Below, in pieces: positions 36,023-44,421 of a stretch of 64,000 bases of DNA; the stretch's first letter is position 1; each line of letters begins with the position of its first letter. The notes below the pieces were generated by a model that made no database searches, was not told the DNA's origin, and saw only the letters and a list, made by a program, of their open reading frames with translations. The stretch is from Pyxidicoccus sp. MSG2 (GTDB taxonomy: Bacteria > Myxococcota > Myxococcia > Myxococcales > Myxococcaceae). The DNA lies in the NCBI RefSeq assembly GCF_026626705.1, contig NZ_JAPNKC010000001.1, positions 9,318,001 to 9,382,000 of the forward strand, in the 5' to 3' direction. The translations under genes were made by a program, and so were the position numbers.

Positions 36023-37195
36023 ATGCCTGGTCGAGTCGTGATTGCCAGCGCGGTGCGCACGCCCTTCACCCGCGCGCACAAGGGAGAGTTCAAGGACACG
36101 CGGCCGGACACCCTGGCCGCCATCGCCATCAAGGAGGCCGTTGCCCAGGTCCCCGGCCTGAAGCCGGCGGACGTGGAGGACGTCATCCTGGGCTGTGCCA
36201 TGCCGGAGGCGGAGCAGGGGATGAACGTGGCGCGCATCGCCACCCTGCTCGCCGGCCTGCCGGACACGGTGCCGGGGATGACCATCAACCGCTTCTGTTC
36301 GTCGGGCTCGCAGGCCATCGCCCAGGTGGCGCAGGCCATCCTGGCGGGGTCGATTGAGGTCGGCATCGGCGGCGGTACCGAGTCGATGACGATGGTCCCG
36401 ATGGGTGGCAACAAGACGAGCGCCAACCCGGACGTCATGGCGAAGCTGCCGGAGGTCTACACCTCCATGGGCGCCACCGCGGAGAACATCGCCACGCGCT
36501 ACAGCGTCACGCGCGAGGACGCGGACAAGTTCGCCTACGAGAGCCAGCGCCGTGCCGCCACCGCGCGCGAGCAGGGCAAGTTCAAGGACGAGATCGTCCC
36601 CGTGACGACGACGTTCTTCGACGAGGACGGCGCGGCGAAGACGGTGACGGTGACGGTGGACACCATCCTCCGTCCGGACACCACGCTGGAGGGCCTGGCG
36701 AAGCTGCGTCCGGCCTTCAACGCCAAGGGCGTGGTGACGGCGGGCAACGCGTCGCCGCTGACGGACGGCGCGGCGGCGGCGGTGGTGATGAGCGAGGCGA
36801 AGGCGAAGGAGCTCGGCGTGAAGCCGCTGGGCTACTACGTCGACTCCGTGGTGGCGGGCGTGCCCCCGGAAATCATGGGCGTGGGCCCGGTGCCGGCGGT
36901 GCGCAAGCTGCTGGCGCGCAACAAGCTCGAGGTGAAGGACATCGACGTCTTCGAGCTGAACGAGGCCTTCGCGGCGCAGGCGCTGTACTGCATCCGCGAG
37001 CTGGGCATCCCCCTGGACAAGGTGAACCCGAACGGCGGCGCCACCGCCCTGGGCCACCCGCTGGGCGTGTCCGGCGCGCGCATGGTGGCCACGATTCTGC
37101 GCGAGCTGAAGCGCCGCGGCGGCCGCTACGGCGTCGTCAGCATGTGCATCGGCGGCGGCATGGGCTTCGCCATGCTCGTCGAGTCGGCGAAGTAA
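36023..37195 (+). CDS. fadA: acetyl-CoA acyltransferase (thiolase)
   Basis: A 390-residue thiolase. Nucleophile Cys92 in NRFCSSGSQAIA, the conserved GGATALGHPLGVSGAR with the active His, and second catalytic Cys375 in MCIGGGMG. AAGGAG lies 10 nt upstream. It performs the thiolytic cleavage of 3-ketoacyl-CoA in the last beta-oxidation step, with the FadN-like enzyme encoded just before. A GU-containing 11-bp terminator hairpin follows at 37222. Confidence 0.94.
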   Translation: MPGRVVIASAVRTPFTRAHKGEFKDTRPDTLAAIAIKEAVAQVPGLKPADVEDVILGCAMPEAEQGMNVARIATLLAGLPDTVPGMTINRFCSSGSQAIAQVAQAILAGSIEVGIGGGTESMTMVPMGGNKTSANPDVMAKLPEVYTSMGATAENIATRYSVTREDADKFAYESQRRAATAREQGKFKDEIVPVTTTFFDEDGAAKTVTVTVDTILRPDTTLEGLAKLRPAFNAKGVVTAGNASPLTDGAAAAVVMSEAKAKELGVKPLGYYVDSVVAGVPPEIMGVGPVPAVRKLLARNKLEVKDIDVFELNEAFAAQALYCIRELGIPLDKVNPNGGATALGHPLGVSGARMVATILRELKRRGGRYGVVSMCIGGGMGFAMLVESAK

Positions 37196-37221
37196 TCCGC
37201 GCCGCACCGTGAAGTGACAGC

Positions 37222-37247
37222 GGGCCTCGGGGGCAACCCCGGGGCCC
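37222..37247 (+). terminator. terminator hairpin after thiolase gene
   Basis: Arms 37222-37232 and 37237-37247 pair over 11 positions with one G-T, loop GCAA, about 25 nt after the stop. GTGTCGTTT follows. It separates the fad operon from the downstream lipid-type operon. Confidence 0.6.
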
Positions 37248-37383
37248 GTGTCGTTTGCGGCGCGAGCGCGGCCGCCCTCTCCGTGGAGCCACGCCCGCCC
37301 CCGCTCGTCCGGCCCCTCGGAACCGCCGCATCCGTTTCGAAAATCACCGCGTACCTCCTTGTGAAACCCAGGGGGTACACGAC

Positions 37384-38679
37384 ATGGACTCGCAGCTCGC
37401 AGGACTTCCTCTCATCCCGGAGAGGAACCGGGACATTTGCGCCGACTCGCCCAGGCTCCTGGAGGTCCGGCGGCAATACCGGGCGCTCGCCCACGGCCAG
37501 TGCCTCGACATGGTCAGCCGCGTCTTCCACGGCACGCCAGGTCGGAAGGCGCAGGTCAGCTCCGGGCTGGCTGGCGAATCGGGCGGCCCCTCGTCAGCCC
37601 GGTCGCGCGAGGTCCTCCACTTCGGCTCGTACAACTACTCGGGCCTGAATGGTCACCCCCGCGTGCTGGCCGCCGCGGAGGCCGCGTTGAAGCGCTACGG
37701 CACCACCACCAGCGGCGTCCGGCTGCTCAATGGAACGTGCGAGCTGCACGTGGAATTGGAGCGGAGCCTCGCCGACTTCCTCGGCGTCGAGGACTGCATC
37801 ACCTACAGCAGCGGGTACATGGCCAACGTGTCCGTGCTCTCCGCGGTCTGCTGCGAGGGGGACGCGGTCCTGTCCGACGTGCTCAACCACCGCTCGCTCG
37901 CGGACGGGCTGCGGCTGTCGGGCGCGCGGCTGCACGCCTTCCAGCACCGGGACTCGCGAAGCCTGGAGGCCGTCCTCGCGGAGCTGCCCGGGAGCCAGCG
38001 CAAGTTCATCGTCACGGACGGCATCTTCAGCATGGACGGAGACATCGCGGACCTGCCGGACATCGTGCGGCTGGCCCGTGAGTACAACGCCTTCATCATC
38101 CTGGACGACGCGCACGCGACGGCCGCGCTGGGGCCGCTGGGACGCGGCACCCCGGCGTACTTCGCGATGGAGGACGAGGTGGACATCCTGACGGGCAGCC
38201 TCAGCAAGGGACTGCCCGGCATCGGTGGCTTCGCCGCGGGCCCGAAGGCCACCATCGACCTGCTGCGCTTCGGCTCCTGCGGCTACATCTTCTCCGCCTC
38301 CCTGCCTCCGCCCGTGGTCGCCGGTCTCATCGAGGCCCTCCGCATCTTGCAGGAGGAGCCGGAGCGGCAGGTGCGGCTGCACCGCAATGAGCGTTTCCTG
38401 CGCGACGGCATCCGGGGGCTCGGCCTGGACTGCATGGACAGCGCGTCGCCCGTCATCCCCATCCGCATGCCGTCGCTTCCGACGACGGTGGAGATGGCCC
38501 GCCTGCTCCAGGAGGAGGGCATCTACATCAACCCCATCGGCTACCCGGCCGTGAGCAGGAACAAGCCACGGCTGCGGCTCAACGTCAGCGCCAACCTGGA
38601 GCAGGAGGACCTGGAGCGCTGCCTCGAGGCCCTGGAGCGCTGCGCCCGCCGGCTGGGAGTCCTGGCGCAGGACGCGTGA
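37384..38679 (+). CDS. PLP-dependent alpha-oxoamine synthase (SPT/KBL/BioF-like)
   Basis: A 431-residue fold-type I aminotransferase-family enzyme. LHFGSYNYSGLNGHPRV and YGTTTSGVRLLNGTCELHVELE are the hallmark N-terminal motifs; IVTDGIFSMDGDIADL and LDDAHATAALGPLGRG hold the PLP-contacting Asp/His; Lys275 in TGSLSKGLPG is the Schiff-base lysine. Family members condense an amino acid with an acyl-CoA or acyl-ACP (serine palmitoyltransferase, KBL, BioF, HemA). The 75-residue N-terminal extension and the downstream fatty-acid hydroxylase and acyltransferases point to lipid (long-chain base) synthesis, but the substrate is an inference. ATG 37384 chosen; the frame upstream is not conserved in look. 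Confidence 0.88.
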   Translation: MDSQLAGLPLIPERNRDICADSPRLLEVRRQYRALAHGQCLDMVSRVFHGTPGRKAQVSSGLAGESGGPSSARSREVLHFGSYNYSGLNGHPRVLAAAEAALKRYGTTTSGVRLLNGTCELHVELERSLADFLGVEDCITYSSGYMANVSVLSAVCCEGDAVLSDVLNHRSLADGLRLSGARLHAFQHRDSRSLEAVLAELPGSQRKFIVTDGIFSMDGDIADLPDIVRLAREYNAFIILDDAHATAALGPLGRGTPAYFAMEDEVDILTGSLSKGLPGIGGFAAGPKATIDLLRFGSCGYIFSASLPPPVVAGLIEALRILQEEPERQVRLHRNERFLRDGIRGLGLDCMDSASPVIPIRMPSLPTTVEMARLLQEEGIYINPIGYPAVSRNKPRLRLNVSANLEQEDLERCLEALERCARRLGVLAQDA

Positions 38680-38733
38680 GGCGCCTGGCCTCGCACAATC
38701 GGGAGACGAGACACCTCGAGTCTGGAGTCTGTC

Positions 38734-41175
38734 GTGGATACGAAAACGTATGTCCTCTATGCCCTGCCCATCTTCTTCGCACCGGTGGCCATCGACCTGG
38801 CCTCCGCCCGGCTCAAGGGCGTGTCGCGCTACCGGCTGAACGATTTGCTCGCCAACCTGATGCTGGCCATCCTCGGCATCCTCGTCGGCCTGGTCCTCAC
38901 CGGCGCCACGCTGTGGGTCTATACCGCCGTCCAGCGGTACGCCCCGTTCCAGCTCGCGCCGGGAGACGTGACGACGTGGCTGCTCGCCTTCATCGTCTAC
39001 GACTGCCTCTACTACTGGGGCCACCGCGCACACCACGAGGTGGCCCTGCTGTGGGCCTTCCACTCCGTGCACCACTCGGGAGAGGACATGAACTTCGGGC
39101 TCGCGCTGCGGCAGAGCATCCTCGGCGAGGCCACGTCGTGGCCCTTCTTCATCCCCATGGCGCTGCTCGGCATCGCGCCCGAGGTGTACCTGGGCGTGGC
39201 GGGCCTCCAGCTCGCGTACCAGTACACCCTGCACAACACCTGGGTGCCCGCGCTCGGAAGGGTGGAGCGGCTGCTGGTGACGCCCTCGCAGCACCGGGTG
39301 CACCACAGCCGCAATCGGCCGTACATCGACAAGAACTACGGCAACATCCTGGTGCTCTGGGACCGCCTCTTCGGGAGCTATCAGCCCGAGCTGGCCGACC
39401 ATCCGCCCGTCTACGGCGTGCGGCATGGCATCCGGAGCTGGAGCCCGCTCACCATCAACTTCCTCCCGTTCGCCGAGCTGTTCCGCAAGGCGAGGGCCTG
39501 CCGAGGTCTCGTGGACGGGCTCCTCTGCCTGGTGAAGGGCCCTGCCTGGCAGCCGGCCTCGCTCCGTTCGGAGCGATTCATGGAGGCGGATGACGGGCCC
39601 TCGGCCTCCTTCCGCAAGTACGACCCGCCGCTCTCCCCGCGCGTGGCGGTGTATTGCGCCGCCCAGTGCGCCGCGCTCGTCGGCCTGTCCGCCTGGGTGC
39701 TGTGGAACCTGGGGGCGCTGAGCGGCGGCGTGCTATTGGCGGCCGGCGTCCTCGTCGCCGCGAACGCCCTCACCCTGGGAGGCCTGCTGGAGGGCCGGCG
39801 TGGCTGCTGGCACATGGAGCTGTTCCGGCTCGCGGGTGTCGTCCTGGCGGCACTCCTCGTGGCCGGGACGTCCGCGAGGACGGAGGCCCTGACGCTCGTT
39901 TCCTACGCGGCGCTCAGCGCGGCGTGGCTGACCGGGTTCCGGAACGACTTCCTGTCGGGCCCTCCCGGAGAAGAGCCCCTCGAGCTCCAGTGGCTCTCGT
40001 CGCTGGAAGCACTGGGCCAGGAGATGTGGGACGCCTGCTTCCCCCGGGAGGACGTGCTGCAATCCTTCGCGCTGCATCGGGCCGTCGAAGCGGCGCGGCT
40101 GCCGGGCATCGAGTTCCACCACCTGCTGGCCCGGCGCGAGGGCAGGGCGCTGGCCGTCATTCCCTGCTTCCGCATCAATCTCTCGCTCACCACCGTCGCG
40201 CCCGAGGCCATCAAGAAGGCCGCGGCCGCGGTGCGCAGGGTGTTTCCCGGATTCCTCTGCACCCGCGCGTTCATCGTGGGGACTCCCGTGGCCATCTGCA
40301 GGGACCTGCTCGGGGTGCGGCCGGGGCCGGAGGGGCAGCTCCCCGCCGACGTGTTGAGGGCCGTCACCCGCGAAGTCCTCGCCCGGGCCCGGCGGCTGCG
40401 CCTGGGGCTGGTCGTCATCAAGGAGCTGACGAGCCGGCTCCTGCCCCAGGTTCGCGACGTGCTCTCCGAGTCCTTCACGCTCGTGGAGAGTCCCGCCACC
40501 ACCTGGCTCTACGTTGGAGAGCCGGGGGCCGGCGACTACCGGGAGCGGCTGCGCAAGAAGTACCGCTCCCTCATGACACACCGCCAGCGCCAGCTCGTGG
40601 AGGGCGGAATGCGCTGGGAGCTGCGCCACGACTTCGCCCCGTACGCGGAGCGGATGGAGGCGCTGTACCTCCAGGTGCTCGGTCGCTCGAAGGTCCGCTT
40701 CGAGACGCTCAACCGCGACTTCTTCGTGGAGTTGTCGCGTCGGCTCGGGGAGCGCGCCTTCGCGCTGCTGTGCTTCCAGGGAGAAGCGCTGGTCGCCTTC
40801 GAGCTGTTCCTGGAGGACGCGGGCGAGGTGCATCCCCTCTACCTGGGCCTGGACTACCAGCACCGGGACGAGGGCGCGCTGTACTTCAATTGCATCTACA
40901 AGATTGTCGAGATGTCCGAGGCGCGAGGAAAGGCCGTCGTGGAGCTGGGCCAGACGAGCTACCCCGCCAAGGCGAGCATCGGCGCCGTCGTCGACCGCCT
41001 CTACCTCGCCGTTCGCCACCTGAACCCCTTCATCCAGCTCGTGCTGCGAGTCCTCCGCCGGGTGCTGTTCCCACCCACGCCGGTGCCCAGGAGGCAGCGG
41101 GTGTTCAGGGACATGCGGGCCAATGACGAGGCCCTCCTCCGGCACGGCGTCCACTTCGAGGATGCCCTGTCATGA
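38734..41175 (+). CDS. fusion of fatty-acid hydroxylase and GNAT-type acyltransferase domain
   Basis: An 813-residue protein from GTG 38734. Residues 1-270: integral membrane di-iron hydroxylase of the sterol desaturase/fatty acid hydroxylase superfamily, with His clusters HRAHH (97-101), HSVHH (110-114), His167 and HRVHH (187-191). Residues about 300-405: four hydrophobic helices. Residues about 415-800: a BioF2/FemAB-like N-acyltransferase (GNAT) domain (FEIEFHHLL region, LRKKYRSLMTHRQRQLVEGG, RFETLNRDFF, YLGLDYQHRDEGALYFNCIYK, GQTSYPAKASIG). It could hydroxylate a lipid chain and N-acylate an amine, i.e. two successive steps on the product of the preceding synthase. The 55-bp gap and shared direction support one operon. 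Confidence 0.82.
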   Translation: MDTKTYVLYALPIFFAPVAIDLASARLKGVSRYRLNDLLANLMLAILGILVGLVLTGATLWVYTAVQRYAPFQLAPGDVTTWLLAFIVYDCLYYWGHRAHHEVALLWAFHSVHHSGEDMNFGLALRQSILGEATSWPFFIPMALLGIAPEVYLGVAGLQLAYQYTLHNTWVPALGRVERLLVTPSQHRVHHSRNRPYIDKNYGNILVLWDRLFGSYQPELADHPPVYGVRHGIRSWSPLTINFLPFAELFRKARACRGLVDGLLCLVKGPAWQPASLRSERFMEADDGPSASFRKYDPPLSPRVAVYCAAQCAALVGLSAWVLWNLGALSGGVLLAAGVLVAANALTLGGLLEGRRGCWHMELFRLAGVVLAALLVAGTSARTEALTLVSYAALSAAWLTGFRNDFLSGPPGEEPLELQWLSSLEALGQEMWDACFPREDVLQSFALHRAVEAARLPGIEFHHLLARREGRALAVIPCFRINLSLTTVAPEAIKKAAAAVRRVFPGFLCTRAFIVGTPVAICRDLLGVRPGPEGQLPADVLRAVTREVLARARRLRLGLVVIKELTSRLLPQVRDVLSESFTLVESPATTWLYVGEPGAGDYRERLRKKYRSLMTHRQRQLVEGGMRWELRHDFAPYAERMEALYLQVLGRSKVRFETLNRDFFVELSRRLGERAFALLCFQGEALVAFELFLEDAGEVHPLYLGLDYQHRDEGALYFNCIYKIVEMSEARGKAVVELGQTSYPAKASIGAVVDRLYLAVRHLNPFIQLVLRVLRRVLFPPTPVPRRQRVFRDMRANDEALLRHGVHFEDALS

Positions 41176-42425
41176 GCCGGTGCATGGAGCCGTTGGACAT
41201 TCGGATGGTCACCTCCATCCGGGACGTACCGGGGACGCACTGGGACGACATGGTCGCCCGGGGCCATCCCTTCAAGAGCAGCGCGTTCCTGTCCTGCCTG
41301 GAGGACTCCTTCCCTGAGCGGCGCTTCACGTATGTGCTCCTGTCGCGAGCACGGAGCCTGGTGGGGCTGGCCCTGGTGACGGAGGAGCGGTTCGACCTGG
41401 GCTTGCGCCTTCCGGAGCGGGTGGGACGGATGGCCTCGCGAGTGCGCCGGCTGCTACCGGGCTTCCTCACGGTGCGCCTCGCGATGGTGGGCACTCTCGA
41501 GACGGCCCAGCGCCACTGGTGGGTGGACCGCCGGCTGCTGTCCGTCGATGAATTCGCCGACGCGCTCCTCGTGGCCTGCGAGGAGGCCTGCCCCCGTGCG
41601 GACCTGCTGGTCGTCCGCGACTTCATGGAGGGGGACGAGGCGGACGCGAGGTTGGAGGCGCGGTTCCTGGCGAGGGGCTTCCGACCGGCGCGAAACCTCC
41701 CGCTCGCCGTCGTCGAGCTCGAAGGACGTGACTTCGAAGCGCATCTCCAGCGGCTCAAGCGGAAGCCCAGGGCCAGCGTGAGCAAGCAGCTCGCGGCCGC
41801 TGCGCGACTCGGGTTGAAGCTGGAGCGCGTCCAGGACTTCCGGCACCTGCTCCCCGAGTGCTACCCGCTCTATCTCCAGGTCCACCACCAGGCCTCCGAG
41901 TTCAAGCGGGTCCCCATTCCCATGAGCTTCTTCGAGCAGGTGGCGGAGCGGCTGCCAGGGGAGAGCAGCCTGCTGACGCTGCGGACCTCGGAGGGCCGGC
42001 TCGTCGGGTTCGTGCTCTCGGGCACGTCCCGTTGCGTCCACAATCCCTTCGTCCTGGGGATGGACTACACGCGCTCCCGCGAGCTGCCCATCTACTACAG
42101 CCTGCTGGGCGGTGAGCTCGCGTACGCGGCCGAGCGTGGGTGCGAGCAGGTCGACCTCGGAGTGACGAGCTACTTCGTCAAGCAGACCCTGGGCGCCACG
42201 CTGGAAGGCATGTCCATGGTCGCGAGACTCCGGTCTCCCTGGTTGCGGCCCTTCCTCCATCCGCTGCTGCCCGCCCTGTTGGGCGAGAAGCAGCCGGAGC
42301 AGAGGCGGACCCTGCGGGACACCGCGGCTCCAGGCGCTCAGGGCGCAGGAGCCTCCGGGTCGTCCACGGGCACGCCGGCCAGGCGCAGCACCCGCAGCGC
42401 GTTGGTTGTGTCCACCACGCCCTGA
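41172..42425 (+). CDS. GNAT/BioF2-like acyltransferase
   Basis: A 417-residue protein overlapping the fusion gene by ATGA. It shares the same core as the C-terminal half of that protein: LKRKPRASVSKQLAAAARLG, YLQVHHQASEFKRVPIPMSFF, VLGMDYTRSRELPIYYSLL and LGVTSYFVKQTLGA. This is the peptidoglycan-bridge/BioF2 type of acyl-CoA or acyl-ACP N-acyltransferase; in Caulobacter a GNAT-type protein acts as bacterial ceramide synthase. Here it may add the second acyl chain. Its last 29 codons (42338-42425) overlap the 3' end of the MutS-like gene in antisense, and their low-complexity sequence suggests a recent stop loss. Confidence 0.75.
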   Translation: MSRCMEPLDIRMVTSIRDVPGTHWDDMVARGHPFKSSAFLSCLEDSFPERRFTYVLLSRARSLVGLALVTEERFDLGLRLPERVGRMASRVRRLLPGFLTVRLAMVGTLETAQRHWWVDRRLLSVDEFADALLVACEEACPRADLLVVRDFMEGDEADARLEARFLARGFRPARNLPLAVVELEGRDFEAHLQRLKRKPRASVSKQLAAAARLGLKLERVQDFRHLLPECYPLYLQVHHQASEFKRVPIPMSFFEQVAERLPGESSLLTLRTSEGRLVGFVLSGTSRCVHNPFVLGMDYTRSRELPIYYSLLGGELAYAAERGCEQVDLGVTSYFVKQTLGATLEGMSMVARLRSPWLRPFLHPLLPALLGEKQPEQRRTLRDTAAPGAQGAGASGSSTGTPARRSTRSALVVSTTP

Positions 42426-44176
42426 CGCAGCTTGTAGTCGAACACCATCTTCCCTTCCTCGAGGTGGTCCCGGAAGTGGACGTTGACCACGTGGGCCCCG
42501 GGCTCGTCCGCGAGCACGGCCAGGGACAGGTCATGCGTCGTCACCGCGCCGCACGCTCCCGTGCCCAGCAGCAGCCGCAGCACCTCGCGCGAGGCAATCT
42601 GCCGCTCGCGCGTATTGGTGCCGAGCAGGATTTCGTCGAGCAGGAACAGCGCCTGCCCCCGAGCCTCCTGGGCAGCGTCCAGCACCGCCTTGATGCGCAG
42701 CACCTCCGCGTGGAAGTACGACACGCCGCGCTCCAGCGAGTCCTTCACCCGCATGCTGGTGAGCACCTGGAGTGGTGACAGGCGGAACGCCTTCGCGCAC
42801 ACCGGCGCGCCCGCGAGCGCGAGCACCACGTTGGCGCCCAGCGCGCGCATCAGCGTCGTCTTGCCGCTCATGTTGGAGCCGGTGATGAGCAGCGCGTGCC
42901 GCGGGCCCGGCAGGGACACGTCGTTGGGCACCGGCGCGTCCAGCAGGGGATGCCCCAGCATCGTCGCCTCCACGCGCGGGCCCTGTGCCTCCATCACCGG
43001 CCAGGTGAACTCCGGCCTGTCAAACGCGAGCCCCGCCACGCACGACAGGGCCTCCAGCTCCGCGAGCGCCTCGAACCAGTGCCGCACCTGCGCCCCGTGC
43101 GCCGCGCGCCAGCGCTCCAGGGCGAACAGCGCATGGATGTCCCACAGCGTGAGCCAGTGCACCAGCGGGTGGAACTGGTGCCGCTTGAACTCGATGAACG
43201 AGAACAGTCGGCTGAAGCGCGCGAAGTGCGCGGACACGGGCTTCTCACCCGGCCGCTGCAGGCCGGACTGGAGCTGGCGCAGCTTGGGGTGCTCGAAGCG
43301 CTGGCTCTCCACGCGCTCGAAGAGGGGGGCGTAGCGCACGAAGCCGCGCTCTCCTACCTCCACGCTCTGGTCCATGGCCTGCAACGTGCGGCGGGTGATG
43401 AGCGCCACCGCGAGCTGCGCGCCCAGTCCCAGCCACACCGTGGCTTCCGGCAGCACGCCGAACTTGCCCAGGACGTAGACAGTCAGCGTCACCAGCGGCA
43501 GCACCACAGCCACCGGCTGTGCCCAGCGGATGGCGTCCAGCGACGGCCCCGCTTCGGCCCAGCGGATGAACAGGTTCGGCTCCGCCTTCTCGCGCGCCGC
43601 CACCCGCGAGTCCACGCAGAGGTCCTGCCGGAAGTCCACGCGAGGGGCCAGCTCCCGCGCCGCGCCCTGTCGTGCCTCCACCTCGGCCGCCGGAGCGGGG
43701 CCGGACAGCCACGCCGCCAGCCGCTCCTCGCCCGCGCGTGTCGCCGTCTCGTTCATCAACTGGAAGAGGCTGCCCTGGCCGAACACGTCCAGGTCCGGCG
43801 TGTACAGGTGGCTGGCGGAGAGGAAGCGCTCCCCGCGCTCGGTGAACTCGTGCCAGCCCCGGCCGAGCCGCGCCAGGCCGCGCTCGTTGAGCAGCACGTA
43901 CAGCTTCGCCCGCGCCTCGCGGCGAAAGATTTGGTGGTGCAGCACGGCGAGCAGGCCGTAGACGACGACGGCGCCCGCCGCGCCCCACCACCAGACCTTG
44001 GGAAGCCGCCCCGCGAGGATGAAACCCCCGATGCCGACCGCGGCCAGGAAGGCGAGGGTGCGCAGGTTGGCGTAGCGCGCGCTCACGCGGTCCAGCGCGG
44101 TCAGGTCCGCCTGCGCGGCGGCGCGGCGCTCGGTGTACGTGCGGTGCGGGGAGGGGCTCTCGGGAATGGCGGACAC
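42338..44176 (-). CDS. membrane-associated MutS-family ATPase
   Basis: A 612-residue protein from GTG 44176. The N-terminal part has two hydrophobic helices (LRTLAFLAAVGIGGFILAG, WWWGAAGAVVVYGLLAV) and a third/fourth pair near 230-270. The C-terminal MutS domain V has Walker A ITGSNMSGKTTLMR, Walker B LFLLDEILLGTN and signature (DSLERGVSYFHAEVLRIK), plus GAVTTHDLSLAVLA. It lacks the mismatch-recognition (FxE) domain I of MutS1, like the membrane MutS-like proteins of Bacteroidetes and myxobacteria. Function unknown; ATP-driven DNA or membrane role is an inference. Confidence 0.8.
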   Translation of the reverse strand: MSAIPESPSPHRTYTERRAAAQADLTALDRVSARYANLRTLAFLAAVGIGGFILAGRLPKVWWWGAAGAVVVYGLLAVLHHQIFRREARAKLYVLLNERGLARLGRGWHEFTERGERFLSASHLYTPDLDVFGQGSLFQLMNETATRAGEERLAAWLSGPAPAAEVEARQGAARELAPRVDFRQDLCVDSRVAAREKAEPNLFIRWAEAGPSLDAIRWAQPVAVVLPLVTLTVYVLGKFGVLPEATVWLGLGAQLAVALITRRTLQAMDQSVEVGERGFVRYAPLFERVESQRFEHPKLRQLQSGLQRPGEKPVSAHFARFSRLFSFIEFKRHQFHPLVHWLTLWDIHALFALERWRAAHGAQVRHWFEALAELEALSCVAGLAFDRPEFTWPVMEAQGPRVEATMLGHPLLDAPVPNDVSLPGPRHALLITGSNMSGKTTLMRALGANVVLALAGAPVCAKAFRLSPLQVLTSMRVKDSLERGVSYFHAEVLRIKAVLDAAQEARGQALFLLDEILLGTNTRERQIASREVLRLLLGTGACGAVTTHDLSLAVLADEPGAHVVNVHFRDHLEEGKMVFDYKLRQGVVDTTNALRVLRLAGVPVDDPEAPAP

Positions 44177-44421
44177 GGCCGCGCATGCTGTGCGCCCACA
44201 GGGCCCAGGGCAAGCGGCGGATTCAGCTCCGTGGTGCGGAGCGGACGAAGTGGAGCGCCCCGGTGACGGTGACGGTGCTTCGAGCAGACAGAACTTCGAC
44301 TTGAGAGGGATTGCCTGCCGTCTGCGCTGCCGGTGGGGCGACGCGCGGGAAGCGCTGTGCGCCATGGACACAGATAGGCGTTTTGCGTACAAATCATCGG
44401 TTCCTTGAATCGGGGGCTGAT

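Noticed and set aside
33502..36438. 978-codon open frame on the minus strand across the beta-oxidation genes
   Set aside because: Shadow of GC-rich third positions; the plus strand encodes clear enzyme domains here and the antisense product has low-complexity Leu/Val/His/Arg content.
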